A stretch of DNA of 64,000 nt, taken from assembly GCF_014898055.3 (NCBI RefSeq), contig NW_023604295.1, positions 97,045,591-97,109,590 on the forward strand. Direction: 5' to 3'. The notes beneath the pieces are model-generated. The model searched no databases and had not been told where the DNA came from. It saw only the letters and a list, made by a program, of their open reading frames with translations. The stretch comes from Talpa occidentalis. Taxonomy: Eukaryota > Chordata > Mammalia > Eulipotyphla > Talpidae. The translations under genes were made by a program, and so were the position numbers. Positions 24,200-37,293 of the stretch are shown piece after piece; position 1 is the first letter of the stretch; the number at the start of each line of letters is the position of its first letter.

Positions 24200-24420
24200 A
24201 TTCTGCAGCAGGACAGACTCAGGTATGAACTCTGAGTCTACTGCTCCATGGCTGTGTGACTTTGGATGAATCACTGCACCTCTCTGAACTTGGTTTTCTC
24301 ATCTATAGAATGAGAATAACACAACACAACTCATACAGAGCTGCTTTGGGAATTTCAGAAAGTGTGTGAAACACCAGAATAGAGAGCTGTTATTATTAAT
24401 ACTATCATTATTCTTGGATC
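24200..24420 (+). repeat. MIR fragment
   Basis: ACTGCTCCATGGCTGTGTGA CTTTGGATGAATCACTGCAC CTCTCTGAAC, then TTTTCTCATCTATAGAATGA G: a well-kept MIR. Confidence 0.8.
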
Positions 24421-24769
24421 TGTTATTAGTCCAGAAGCCATGCATTTATTTACTGAGCACCTACTATATGCCAGGCAGAACCCCAGGCATGGGAGACAGA
24501 GAAGTGTGACTTATAATCCTTAACTTGACAGAATTCACAGTCAGGGCAGTGGCATCTCATAGCCAGCTTTTAGGCAGATGGAAGAAAAAAGAGCAGGCCC
24601 CAGGGAACAAAGAAGAAGAAGGAATTCATGCTGACTTGGGCAAGTAAAGAATTCTTCCTAAAGGGAGTGATAGGGCATTTTTTTTAATATAGGCTTTATT
24701 ATTTAAATGAGGTGAAGATAATAGAACAGGGCATTACGACCATCGAAAAGATACCTTGTAATACTCACA

Positions 24770-24827
24770 GATCCCTAGGAGAGGGGGTATACCACACTGA
24801 TCCCAAGGAGAGGGGGTACACCACACC
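24770..24827. repeat. Tandem duplication, two 29 bp units
   Basis: Units at 24770-24798 and 24799-24827 share 26 of 29 bases (core GGAGAGGGGGTA[T/C]ACCACAC). A partial third start, ATAGGGGGCACAC, follows. Confidence 0.9.
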
Positions 24828-26439
24828 ATAGGGGGCACACAGAGAAGCACTGGGGTTGGTCAGGAGGCAGAGGGAAAGAGAGGCCTTTGGGTTAAGGTCT
24901 TCATTCTGGTTTTCACAGGAAGGAACAGGTAAAGCAGGGGCAGGGAGGCCCAGAGCTGGCTAGCTGGAACCATTTCAGAGGCATCTGTGATGTAGGGCTG
25001 ACTCTAGCTGTCTGGTAGCTGGTCCTGGGCTCATCAGGGCAGGTAGATGAAGACACAGAGTGTGAGTCTGATAGAAAAGATGGTAGGGGTTGTGGGCTCT
25101 GGATTGGTTCATCTGCATTTGAAAATCAAAAGGGTACATTGTCTACTCTCTCTATGGTTTGGTTTACCCTGGAAGAGGCAGTCCCTCTAGGCTCAGCAAG
25201 GCCCTGGATGTCAAAGCATCAGAATGCAGATCAGTGAATGCTGGGTCCATACAGTATTACAGAATGGGAGGAGGTGGGGGCAGATGAAAACCCAAGGATG
25301 ACTCCACCATGGCCGTGGGCTCTACAGTGAGGGGTGCCACTGAGGTGAAGAATACCACCCCCTTCCCCAAGTGGTACAACTGAGCCACCTGGCATGACTC
25401 AGAAAATGAAGATACATGGGAGGCTGGGGGAGGGTGTTGAAGGATAGTTCTCTTCAAAATCTTCAGATCACCTTCCCCAAGATGACCAGAGCAGATTTTT
25501 TCTAAGACGTATCACTTTGGCACATGGAGCTAAGGTCAATCAAGACCCCGCAGGCTTCAAGGGAAACTGTTACCATTGCCTCCAACATGTGTTGGAGGTT
25601 ACCTAGATTTAGGGTCATCTCCAGAAATAAACTTTTTATTGGAGAACCCTCTCCATGATTATAGAGCAAATGATTTTGCCATTTGAGTCACCTTCTCCTT
25701 GTCATGAGTCCCTCTTCCTCTCTTCTTGACACCCCAGTCTCCCATCCCATTTGTTAGTTCTATAATAAAATTATTGGTCTGTCCTGTTCATGCTAGAATT
25801 CACAGCCATGTCATGAAATTTATTCATTTTCTTCTAGCAATCTATCTTACCCAGAAGGGTAAAAGTAAATTTCCCCTCTGCCCCTACAGTGTCATAGAGG
25901 CTGGTGGAGAAGGGCCAGGAAGGAACTGGGGGTTGGGCCAGGCAGTGTAGACAGCAGCCACTCTTTCAAGGACTTAGTGAAAGGGAAGCTGATTTCTAAG
26001 GTCTACCTACTCTTGCCTCTCCCCGTGGCTCCTAGGGATGAATTCTTCAGTGTCCTTGTCTGACTTTGGATGGGGCCCTGGTGCAGAGATTAGGAAGGAG
26101 GTGCCAGGTGTCCGGGTATAGCCCCTGCCTCCTCTGCCTACCAACTACTGCACCTTGGGCAAGACGCCTCACTGCCTCTGTCTCCTCACCTGTAAACGGG
26201 ACATATTGCCCCATAGCTGGTGGGGACGCTGTGAAGCTTGGTGAGATGACACCTGTGGTATAGCAAGGCCCAACTGGCTGCAAGCCTCAAAACAGAATTC
26301 CTGTTCTTCTTAGGTGTCCTCAGCTGCTGTTGAGGGTCTACCCTGTGAGGTGGGGGTGATGAGACAGAGAGGTGGGATATCCTATGCTGGGGCCAAGGCC
26401 AGTTTCATGGTCTAATCCTTTGCTGTCCCTGTCCTGAAA

Positions 26440-26821
26440 TTTTGAATCATTTTATTTTTTCTTTAATATTTTTTAAGGAGGCGACATTTGTTTAACATCG
26501 TTTTTGTATTCCAGAAGTGTAGGACCACTCCCCACCCCCCACCCCTGACACACACCCTTTAGGCATGGTTACCCTAGAACACCCACCACCAAAGCACCCA
26601 CAGTCCTCCACCATAGTCCACGGTGCTCCCTCTCCACTCTGTTCTCCCTGCTCTTCCTCCGCCTCCTCTATCCTTTCCCCCTCCAGTTCCATAGTCAGCT
26701 TTCAAGGGTTAGTTTTTGCACTTGGCTTTATCTGACCCTTTGTTTGGTTTTTCTATATTCCACATATAAGTGATACCATCTGGGATTGCCTTTCTTTTTC
26801 TCACTTATTTCACTTACGAAA
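26440..26821 (-). mobile_element. L1 3' UTR fragment
   Basis: Read on the minus strand it begins with the L1 3' UTR motif AAGTGAAATAAG...AAAGAAAGGCAATCC, then ACTTATATGTGGAATATAG, a C/G-biased stretch, and ends in an A-rich tail at the low coordinate. Typical of lineage L1 3' ends. Confidence 0.65.
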
Positions 26822-26869
26822 TAAGGGGTCTCCATCTTCATTTAGCACTGGGACCCACAGATTCTGTAG

Positions 26870-27175
26870 CTGGTTCTGCCTTTCCAGCTGAGTAACCTTG
26901 GGCATGTTCTTCACGTTTTTGCACCCCAGTTTCCTTATCTGTAAAGGAATGTTAACCAACTACCCAAAGGGAGGAACTTGGGCTTTGGATGAGACCCACG
27001 TGTGTGTCCCAGCTCTACCACTTGGTCCCACAGGCCAGTCACTTCCTCCCCATCTGAGCTTCTTCCCGCAGACAGTGGCGATATCATCACCTAGTTCAGA
27101 GTGGTTGACAGGGCTTACATCAGACACTAAATGCAAACTGCTTAGCCTTGTGCCTGACACATAATAGACACATAT
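26870..27175 (+). repeat. Two adjoining MIR fragments
   Basis: First: GAGTAACCTTGGGCATGTTC...CAGTTTCCTTATCTGTAAAG G. Second, from about 26970: CCCAGCTCTACCACTTGG, CAGTCACTTCCTCCCCATC and CCTTGTGCCTGACACATAAT AG. Both in sense orientation. Confidence 0.75.
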
Positions 27176-27740
27176 GTTTGGAGCATTAAATTTCGTGGTT
27201 TACTCTTTTCAAGTTAAAACCAATTACACACAGGTGCAATTTAAATTGAAGCAAAACCCAAACTCTCTCAACTCAATTACAAATGTAAAGATTCTTTCTC
27301 TTCCTTTATCACTGACCTCTTTCCATGTATTTATTTTCACTTTACCATTTCATTCCTCCCTCTCCCCCAACTAAAAAAGACAGAGAAATATCTTAATTAC
27401 TACACAAGAGAAGGAGGGAGGGGAAAACACCCCTAGCCCATGTGAGGGGTAGAGCCTCCAGGCTGTCTGCATATGTGGGTGCTCTCCTGCCCTTCCTGTG
27501 TCCAGCCCTCTGTCCCTCAGGTCTCAACTCACAGGTGACTTTGTAAAGTAGGCTTTCTCAGCCTTACCTGGCTGTGAGCTCCCACCTCCAGCCAGCCCTG
27601 CCTTGGAAAATTACTTATTTTTTACGGCCTATCCCTGCTTTGGGACATAGCTTGTCCATCACTGTGCAGTAGTGGCCCGTAATAGCTGGTCAATAAATAT
27701 CAATGAAGTGAATGAGTGATTAGATGTCTAAAAATCAGAA

Positions 27741-27766
27741 CACACACACACACACACACACACACT
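27741..27766. repeat. (CA)n microsatellite
   Basis: About 13 CA units; a GT-rich run of similar type follows at 27944-27970. Confidence 0.9.
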
Positions 27767-28932
27767 CTCTCTTTCTCCAATTTTGGCCACCAAAGGTAAG
27801 GCGGGCAACGTGCAGAGTGCAGGGAGTTGCTGCTGACCACGAGGCTGGTACACCTGGCCTTTCATCTGCTGAGCCTTCCACTGAATAACAGCCTGCTGGG
27901 TAGTAAAATGGGTAGGATTCAGACAGGGCTAAAATGTGTGCCTCTGTGTGTGTGTGTATGTGTGTGTGTAGGCACACATACTCCAGCTTGTGTTTGTGTG
28001 TCTGTGGACAGGTGTCAAGTGTGGATATGAGGAAATTACACTCACATATGGCTCCAATTTTGGAAACCCTCATGTATTTTCAATGCTTTTAATCCCCTGA
28101 GACATCTCAGTAAATGTTAAGTAGAACAACCAGAAATTTGCTGTCCAATTTTCTCTGCCCATGAGGTTCTCTCTAGTTTCCTGAAGACAGAGGTTTTTAA
28201 TTTTCTCCCAAACCAACACCATGACTGTGCACCCCACGGCCTGAGGAAAGCCTTGCATCTTAACCTGACCAATTTCAGAGTCTTGCGCTTCAGTGGGTGC
28301 TTTCAGGACTTTCAGGAGTACCCAGGAAACTGCAAGCAGCTTCCTGCCCAGCAAGGCTACCTGAGGTGGGGCAGCTATCATACCCTCTGCCCCGACTGTT
28401 TGGAGTCCACCAGGAGAAAGGGGGCCGTCAGGTAAGGATGGCCAGGTAAAGATGGCTGGTTGAACAGATTCAGTTGGAAAGAAGATCGACGCCTAAGGCA
28501 TTTCAAATTTTGCAGAGGACTTCTGGAACAGTGTTGCTATTGCTTACGGTAGGGTTGGATGAGCAAAGTGTAGAAATCATGAGTAAGCATCTAGAGACTT
28601 GCATAGAAATGTGACAGAGTAAGTTTATGCTTGTTAAATCTAATAATATTAACAAACTTGGCTTACATTTGCTGTTTATTTCATTTTTGTAGAAACTTGT
28701 TTTTATTATATATTTCAAAATCTCGGTCTATGACTATTGGTAAAAAACTCTGATCCTTTGCACAGATGATGTGAGAATCATTGCTCGGCTTAATACCTTA
28801 TTGTAACATATTTCCTAAAACCTGCTTTCAAAGACTGCGAATCTAGGAGGCAATAGTTCAGAAAACTGCAGTATGACCAAGGCACGTTACCCTATTTGTT
28901 GAAAGGCTACTAAGGCTGCCTGCCTCTGAATA

Positions 28933-29215
28933 TTATTTATTTATTTTTTAAAGATTTATTTATTTATTCAAGAACCAGGGTACAGGCCAGAGGCATGGGG
29001 GGAGGGGTCTTGAGAGAATTCACCAGAGACAGAGCGGGGAGCAGAGCAGGCAAATGGACCTAAAACACTGCTGAGGGGAGCGGCGGGCGAGACAGGAGAG
29101 GTCTCCTGCACCATGTGGGTAGCTCCCTGGCCAGCCAGGAATTGAACCCAGGCTGCAGAGGCTGTGGACAGCTTCACAGCACTGCGCTCAACCCGCTGCA
29201 CCACCGGGGAGGCCC
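28933..29215 (-). mobile_element. tRNA-derived SINE, intermediate subtype
   Basis: Antisense copy with AAAGATTTATTTATTTATTC tail and CCACCGGGGAGGCCC head. TGCCTCTGAA occurs on both sides (28921 and 29217), the target duplication. Confidence 0.93.
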
Positions 29216-29989
29216 CTGCCTCTGAATTTTACATGACCCCCAATATAAACATCTCCTGACCAAGCCCATAACCATCATCCCTTCTTACCTGGGCCAATCA
29301 CCATGATAACCTCTTAATATTCCCTTTCTTTGTCCTAATCTGCACTGGTCACCATTGACGAATGATATCACATCTAATTTCTCTTCCATGAAGATCCTGA
29401 TTATTTCAGTCCAGGCAATATTTTCTCCTCCCTGAGTCACAGACTTTGCAATTTACATCACCTATGTGGGACTCACATTGTGCTTCCCAAATTCTTGTCT
29501 ATACACACGTATAGAATTGGGGTCAGAATTGGCCTCAGAAGAATCAACTGAAAATTTTCTAGCGACGTTTATTCCTGGGCCCCACATTAGGAAATTCTAG
29601 TGGAGCCTTTGAAGAAGAAGTTCTGGAATCCTTCATTTAGTCAGTCCCCCAAAGTGATCTAGATGCTAAGACAGACTCAGAAACCACCATCGCAGGCAAT
29701 ATTACACAATAAATTCCCACCCTTTCTCCCCTTACATCCATGAGACCCAGCAATCAGGGACAGGGTTAAGAAAGGATTTCTGCTCCCCATGCAGGATGCC
29801 CTAAGGGAAATCTGTGTGCTCCTGGAAACTGAATCAGTAACCTTGGACTTAACACCAGCTTAATTTAGAACAACCTTTCCTTTCTCTACTTTGACAGGGC
29901 AGATTCCAGGTTCCCGCTGCAGAGGAAGCACATTTGCAGGACCCTGGCTCTGAGTGGAGAGAGCCATTTCCAGTGAGGCGTGGCTGCTC

Positions 29990-30130
29990 CTCACTACACT
30001 GCTCCCACTGGGGGGGATGCATATTCCTGCCTCACTGATTTGGGGCTTGGCCATATGACTTGCTTTGACCAGTAGAACATGTAGCAGTGGGCAGGACTGA
30101 GGGACGAGCTTAAGAGGTATTGGTGTATAA
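29990..30130 (+). mobile_element. Possible ancient LTR-type fragment
   Basis: GGCTTGGCCATATGACTTGC TTTGACCAGTAGAACATGTA GCAGTG matches the start of a related old repeat. Short and diverged. Confidence 0.4.
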
Positions 30131-32749
30131 TATTCAAAATGACCTGTGGGCCCCCAGCTTTCTCAGAAAACAGTCAGAAAAAATTATTTAGTTCCAAAAG
30201 GCAGTGTATTATTCCCCAATGTTCTCTTCTAATTTGGCCAAGGAGATACTAAAAAAGAAGGACCTCCCAGGAGGTGGAGCCAGGAGCTGTGCAGAACAAT
30301 AGACAGAGGAGCAACATTCAGAATGAAGGCTCTGGACCCAATCAAGAACCTTCTTTGCTCCTAGCATTTGTTGATAGCACTTCAGCATTTCCATGGAGCA
30401 ATGACTGCTGTGTACCTCTATTTTCCCCCCTTTCAGAACTGTGTGGCTACTGGTTCCCCTGCCTCCCATCATTTGCTATGTACGTGTGTGGCAAATACCA
30501 GCAGCATTGATATTGGAAAGGTAGAGAAACCAGGCAATTTAAGAGCAGCCTTCTGAAAGATAACTCTCCCAAAAGGGAAATCATTAACTCAGCCAACCAG
30601 AGTAGCTTCCCTTGGATTTATAGAAACTCTACTTTCATGTGTTCAATAAACATGAGCATTTTTCTCGGCAATTTTCTTATCTTCCTACAAATGTATTATT
30701 GATGCAAGATGGAGGAGCTGTTCTTGAAGAATCTTTACATTTATGGCTTTGAAAAGCATTTACAATTCAAGAGTATAGGCTGCACACATTTTCAGCCTTT
30801 TTGTAAAGATGGCTTATGTATAGTTTTCATACTCCAGTTATGTAAATCTCTTTAAAATATAGATCAGTTGTGCATAGCTGCAAAACTTACTTTTTAAAAA
30901 TAAAAGACCACAACTCTAGAGGATATTACAGGGCTGCAGGACTTTTCATTTCCCTCAATGACATTCTAAAATTGGAGCCAAGTTGTCGTCTCTACAGAAA
31001 ATATGGTACAAATCTGCAGCCTGTCAAATGTGCTGGAAACCAGGAAGCCCATGTGCATGAGTATGGGGACAGGCTGCCCCCTCACCCTGTGGGGTCACAT
31101 AAGCTATCACAGATGACTGGCGAGGTGTGTGGCAAAATACATCATGGGTTTTGAAATTTCCACATACTTTGGTGCAGGCAATACACTTCTGAGGAAGTCA
31201 TCCAAAATGCACACAGAGTTTTGCTCAAAAACAGTCACCCATGCACACACACACACACAAATAATAAAATAAAATAAAAATGGCTAAAGCTAGACAGTCA
31301 CACTGCTCTGTGTAGCTGCAAGGCCATGCCAGGCACATTGATATTTGAGGGGTATTATGCGGTAGCTGAGGGAGTGGTGAGGTTTTCTGATGTGGGCAGA
31401 TACAGATGGCACCAAGTTAAGTGGAAAAAGAAGAGCGTTCAGATGACTATGTATGAAGTGACAATGTATATCATAAAATGGATCATATTGCATTAATTGG
31501 ATCATGAGGAATTTTTGTTGTGATTATTAAGCTTTTTAATAGTCATTTTCTAAGAAGCGCGAAACACTTTCTAATTAGAAGAATGTTTACATTAAAAAGT
31601 GGTGGGCTGATTATTATTGTTACCTGAAAAACATGCTACTTCTTTGCTTGGTGGGGAGCAGACAGACATGCTGCCTCTTCCCTTTGCCACCTAGGGCTCC
31701 ATGCCCTGGGTGTTGTCAAGCATTGAGAAAAGAGGAGTGTTATAAATCCATGGATGCTAAGAGCTTTGGAGGTGGAGCGGGGGTGGTGACACATTGTCAA
31801 CATTTGCTTCTGGGCCTGGAGCCTGGGAAAAGACCACTGGAGGTAGGACATTCAGCCAAAGTGAGGATGTCATTAACCCTATGAGTGGATGGGCCCTGTT
31901 CCTCGCCTGCTTCATTCTGTGAGTGGCTATCACCACCCAGGGAGGCAGAGTCTAAGCCAGAGACAGCTGTTGGCACTGGGGACACAGAGGGGTTTCTGGC
32001 CTCCAGGAAATGTGTCATTGCTGAAACAAGTTAGCCAAATAACCCACTTGTCTTAAACTGTGACTGAAATAGGTCACAATTTACTGATCTTTTACCAGCC
32101 AGATGATTAGAAATGATCCTCTAGAGTTTACTAGTTTCTAGATACCCTAGACAGGAGCTGCAGGCTCCAAGGCCCCCCTGCATGTCTACTTGTGTTTAGG
32201 GCTTACTTGCCCATCCCTGCTGTTCCATGGTGAGGCCTTGCCTCCCCCCGACCCTCTGCTCCCAACCAGTGTGTACTGGTAACCTTGCAAAGGCACCAGC
32301 AGCAGGTTCTCTGAAGCCCCCAGACCATAGCGGCTGAGGCTGGCTGGACTGATGGAGATGTGAGGAGAAGTGATGTTGGTCCCACTGAAGTAGCACTGAG
32401 GCTTACTCTTCCCCTTGGGCCAGGTCAACTCTGGTAATTATGCCCACAGCCTTACAGAATGTCTCTGAATACTCTGTCTCCTTCCATTGTTCACTTGGTA
32501 ATCTTTCCTCATCTGTCCTAAAAACAAACATGGAAACAGATACCAGTTCATTTACTTCTGCTCAGTTTTCTCCAAACCCTCCCCTGGAACCCAGGGGTCT
32601 TCTGTCAACTGAAAAGCAGGAGATGTTGAGCAGAACAAGGTCACAGACAGATCCTGGAAAGCACAGCATTTAAGAACCAAGCTCCCCCGTGGACACCCCT
32701 TCATGCCCCTCCCCACCTGCTCAGTGCACCTGGAACTTAATGGACCCCC

Positions 32750-32880
32750 AGACCTCACTTCAGTGGTGCTTCCTCTGGGAAGTCTTTCTAAAGGGTGGGG
32801 GCCCCTGTTCTCTGCTCCCGTAGCTCCTGTGCTTTCTGGTCACTGCTCTGACTTCCCTGTACTTGAATGAACATTCAAGT
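32750..32880 (+). repeat. L2-type fragment
   Basis: CTCACTTCAGTGGTGCTTCC TCTGGGAAGTC and TGACTTCCCTGTACTTG fit the L2 3' region. Confidence 0.5.
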
Positions 32881-34669
32881 GCTCATTTGCCCACTCTCAC
32901 AATGAGGCAGCCTAGGTAAAAGCAATTGCTGGTGGGTAGGATGAGTTGCCCCCAAGTCTTGGTTGAGCAGCTGTTGGGGTGTGGCGGAGAGTGAGTGTGC
33001 GTGCAGCACCCCAAAGATGGGCCTGGCAGAGGCTCAGTTGTGCTGACTGTGCTCATGACTGAGTTCACTTTGAGATGAGCACCATCTGTCCACGCCCTCC
33101 TCCCCCTCAGGGCTGAATTTAGGGGACCCAGAAACCTCTGAAGCCCATTTCCCCCTCTCACATGGAGGCCCAGGGGAGCTGGGCAGAGCAGCCTGAGCAC
33201 GGCATTTATCCAGCAGTCTTTAAGCACATTAAGGAGCCACTCAGTAGGTAAATCAGCATCCTGGACAGAGCTGTTTGTTGCACCTTAATGATCGGCTATG
33301 TCAGTGATGTGAAAACAGGTCGTTATTCACAGAGGAGCGCCCCACAGGGCAAGAGTGCTGGCCGGCAGGCCTGAGCAAGCCAGGAGCGGCTGCGCTGGGG
33401 TCACCTATGGAGTCAGCGGGATTGAGCATTCAGTGAGGACTTTTCCAGTTATTAAGGGAGAAAGGAATGCTCTGTTGTGATTTTAAAAACTTGAAATAAA
33501 CACTGCAGGAGAGCTGCTGTCCATTACGCTCCATCATGTGTGCTTGTGTGTATAGGGCTCCCCTGCAGCCTTGTCTCCACTCCTCACCGGGGACAGGACC
33601 ACTCCTTTACATGTGGGGAGCTGAACCAGGCAGGAATGACTCTCTCAAGGTTGCAGGGCTAGTGAGAGCCCAGCCTGGGTTCCTGGCCCCCACACTGTGC
33701 TCCTGCCACCCTGTCCCATGGTCTCCTTTGGGCATGATGGTGAATTCACAGTCTTACTGAAAGTTCTCAGTGTGTGTGTGTTCACTGGGGTTGCATTCTA
33801 CCCATTTAATCGTAACATTATTTGCATGAAAATTTAAATTTTGCAAAGCACTTCCACATCTAGAACCTCTTGTGGTCTTCTTAACAATCCAACAAAATAA
33901 CTGGGCCAAATATTATGAGTCTCAATTTATGGCTGCAGAAACAGGCTTCACCAGGGCAGTGGCTTCTGCCAAGCCTGTGGCTGATCTTGCAGGAGCCAAG
34001 GCTTCCTCAAGCCCCCTCAGCCCACCTGCCCTGTCAGGGCTTTGCACTATACACAGGGGAAGGAACAAATATGATAAAGAGAGCTGAGAAGGCAGGAGGA
34101 TGAGGGAGTTGAGCCTTAGGCATGAACTTCCAGGAAAGCCAGGTTCTACCTGCTGAACAGAGAAGATGGCAGGTCATTTCCATGCTCAGTTCTCCTTGAG
34201 GGGGAGAAGTCTTCCTGCTCTGAGAAGACACATTTGTGTTTAATGCTAAGCCCCCACGTCTCGGGCTCATGCTGTGTTTCTCCACCCATGCATGTCAGAG
34301 GCGACACTGGGGACAATTACAATAGTAACTGAGAGATGGACAGTCTGCAAGCCTGGCTTGGTTTTCAAATGAGTTGCCATTTCAAGAAGACTGTGTACAG
34401 GTCAATCAGAGGACATGGGAGCGGGGTGGGGCTGAGAGGACCAGTGAGTGTTCACTTACCTCATTAAGGCAACTTTCATCACCATTTTGTAGCTTCAGTG
34501 ATGGAGAGGGAGGTTAATATGCTAAGGACACACAGGTTGTGTGTCTCCTCAACAGTTTGGGAAGATGTCCTTTTAAAGCTTACATGTTTTCTCAGAAACA
34601 TCCAACCTCCTTGTTCTATCCCCTCCTTCTGATGCATTGGTGTCTCAGGGATAGACTGGTGTGACACTG

Positions 34670-34765
34670 AAATTGAATTTCAGCTCTGCCAATACCAGTT
34701 GTGAGATCTCAGGCAAGTCACTCCATCTCTCTTAGCTTAAATTTTCCTTATTTGTAACATGAGTT
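34670..34765 (+). repeat. MIR fragment
   Basis: TTTCAGCTCTGCCAATACCA GTTGTGAGATCTCAGGCAAG TCACTCCATCTCTC is a MIR core. Confidence 0.75.
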
Positions 34766-34965
34766 AGATTTGCTTATCTATCTCACAGGGTCATTCCTGT
34801 CCTCTGTGCAGCGAATCTTGCTTTGGACTTTTATATACTTATGGTCTGTCTAAATCTGTCCACTCGATGTCCCCTTCTCTCCAGCTTGTCTTAGAGACTC
34901 CAATAAACTCGTTCCCACTAGGGTGTCCATGGGAAATAAGTTTCCTGCAGATGTTAGGAGACTTT

Positions 34966-35296
34966 TCCTGTAAAGGGCCAGCTATGAAATATTAGGCTTT
35001 GCATCTGATTATTAGGCGTTCCATCTGGTCTCTGTTGAAAAGACTCAGTTCTGCCACTGAAGTGTAAAAGCAGCCCTGAGATAGTGTGTGAATGAATGAG
35101 TGTGTTTCTGGGCCAATAAAACTTTATTTATGGAGACAAAAATTTGAATTTTATATGATCGTATGTGCTATGAAAAGTTCTTCTTCTGAATTTTTTCAAC
35201 TATTTAAGATATAAAAGCCATTTCTCAGCTTACAGTAGCACAAAAAACAGGTGGTCAACTACATGAGGCTTGCAGGCTATAGTTTGCTGATAGCTA
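34966..35296. mobile_element. MER-type hAT non-autonomous DNA transposon
   Basis: Contains TTTCCTGTAAAGGGCCAG, TATTAGGCTTTGCA, a 'GTCTCTGTTG...ACTCAGTTCTGCCACT' segment, CCAATAAAACTTTATTTATGG, and ends with GGCTATAGTTTGCTGA. This is the layout of the common mammalian element whose consensus ends in a 'tcagcaaact' terminus. About 50 bp near 35145-35215 looks like added or diverged sequence. Confidence 0.75.
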
Positions 35297-36735
35297 GCTT
35301 AAGAGTTACTCCTTCCAGAGATTGTTGCCTTATAAGTGGGAATTAGGCTTTAGAACAAAAAGTAGGTGTCCTCATGGTGGAATCTTGCATGTCCCGGCAG
35401 GCTGTGAAGGAGAGGACTGAGCATGAGGAAGGAGCCATTGTTTCCTTGGCCTTTCTGGCTCTGCCCTCACGCAGCAGCCTGCAGTAAGGGCAACAGTGCC
35501 AAGCAATCCTTTGCTGGCCACCACTCCACCTTCTGAGCCTTGCCCCATTCCATTTCCCTAAGCAAATCTGGATGTCTTCCTGAGCTTACCACCCTGTGCT
35601 TAGAAATCAATGCCTTTCACATAGTGAAAACAAAGCCAGCTCTTCAGTGTACTTGATCAAGAATTGATTCGACTTTTGGAAAGGGCAGGGTGAGGCTGGT
35701 TGACCCTGGGGTCTGAGCTTTTTTTCTCCTTGTCAGGATGGTGGCAGGTGGGCAGCTGCAGTGGGTGCAGAAGGATTAAGGGTACTCACTGGACAAGGCT
35801 TAGCAGGGGTCTTTCCTCCCCAAGACATAAGACTGCCACATGTGACTGACTGCCAGCCTGTCCTTTTGCCTATGGGGTCTCAAGGGATCTGTCTGAAAAT
35901 CTAACCACCTTTGCTGCCCAGTGCTTTGAATTGGTTTTGGAATAAGTACACGACATTAAATACTTTTCTAGAAGTTCTTCACTTACAACTACATTAAGGA
36001 ATAATTTGCCTTTCCAGCTGTTCTCCTTGCCATAATCTCACAACCCAGCTAGCCTCTATAGGGTTGGCCAAGGACTCCTTCTCCCCTAGACCCCCTCACC
36101 ACACTGAGGCATGACAGCCTCCAGGTTTCTCCCTGCCCTTGGGGTTGTACATGAGACCCTCTCCAAGATCTGGTTCCCACTGACCTATGCATTCTTCTCC
36201 CCCACCACATCCTGCTCCTTCCCACTTTCTTGAATCTGCTCAATAATCTGGAACACTTGCCTCTGTGCTAAAACTAATATCTTTTAGGATCTGACCCAGG
36301 TGCATCTTCCCCTAAGTCTTCACAAGGATAAGCTTTTCTCCTTTGTGTCCCCATAGCGTTCTCTGTCAGAGCTTTTATCCTCAGTATTGCATCATCTTCT
36401 TCTGAAAGTATTCTGGGAGGTCTCACTAGTCTCTATTCCCAGCTTTCAGCATACAGAGGGTCTTCACTAAAGGGTGAAGGAATTCACTCCAAAAATATTT
36501 CCCATTTTGTAATGTCCTCACAATACTGATGAGTGTGGGTCTGCTAAACTTAAGTGGCCTGTTTGGCTACCATTATGGTTACTTGCAGTTCTGCATTCCT
36601 ATACGAGATCAGAACTGCCCTTCAGAACCGGTCAATCAACCACAGGATCCAAACCTTGCAAGGTGCCTTTCAAATCAATGAAGAGCAGAAAGCTTGATCA
36701 CTCTGGGAAGGCTATGCATCAAGAGGTATGACTGG

Positions 36736-37293
36736 GGGCCTCCCCGGTGGTGCAGCAGTTGAGTGCCGCGCTGTGAAACCGTCCGCAGCCTCTGCAGTGC
36801 TGGTTCGATTCCCCCGCCAGCCAGGGAGAAACCCACATGGCGCAGCAGACCCCTCCTGCCTCACCTGCTGCTCCCCTCAGCAGTGTCTTTGGTCCCTCTG
36901 CCTGTTCTGCTCCCTGCTCTGGCTCTGGTGAATTCTCTCACCCTCCCGCGCTTCTGACCTGTACCCCAGTTCTTGTATAAAATAAATAAATATTTATTTA
37001 TTTATTTGTTTATTTTTTTATATTTATTTATACAAGCACTGGGCACAGTCAGAAGCATGGGAGGGTGAGAGAATTCACCAGAGCCAGAGCGGGGAGCAGA
37101 GCAGGCAGACAGACGAAACACACTGCTGAGGGGAGCAGCGGGCACAGCAGGAGAGGTCTGCGCCACCATGTGGGGCCCTCGCTCGCGGCCGGGGTTTGAA
37201 CCTGCACTGCAGAGGCTGCTGGCAGCTTCGCAGCCCAGCACTCAACCGCTGCGCCACCAGGGGAGGCCCAATAAATAAATCTTAAAAAAAAAA
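36736..37293 (+). mobile_element. tRNA-derived SINE, split by a second SINE in its tail
   Basis: Sense copy with GGGGCCTCCCCGGTGGTGCA head, reaching its TAAA tail near 36985 and resuming as ATAAATAAATC and poly-A at 37270-37293. The flanks are AGGTATGAC at 36724-36732 and 37294-37302, a duplicated target. The target lies inside a probable LTR. Confidence 0.92.
36992..37269 (-). mobile_element. tRNA-derived SINE, young GC-rich subtype, nested
   Basis: Antisense copy inserted in the A-rich tail of the SINE starting at 36736. It begins as a TTTATTTATTTGTTTA run and ends CGCCACCAGGGGAGGCCC. The exact left boundary is uncertain by several bases because target and tail are both TAAA repeats. Confidence 0.9.
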
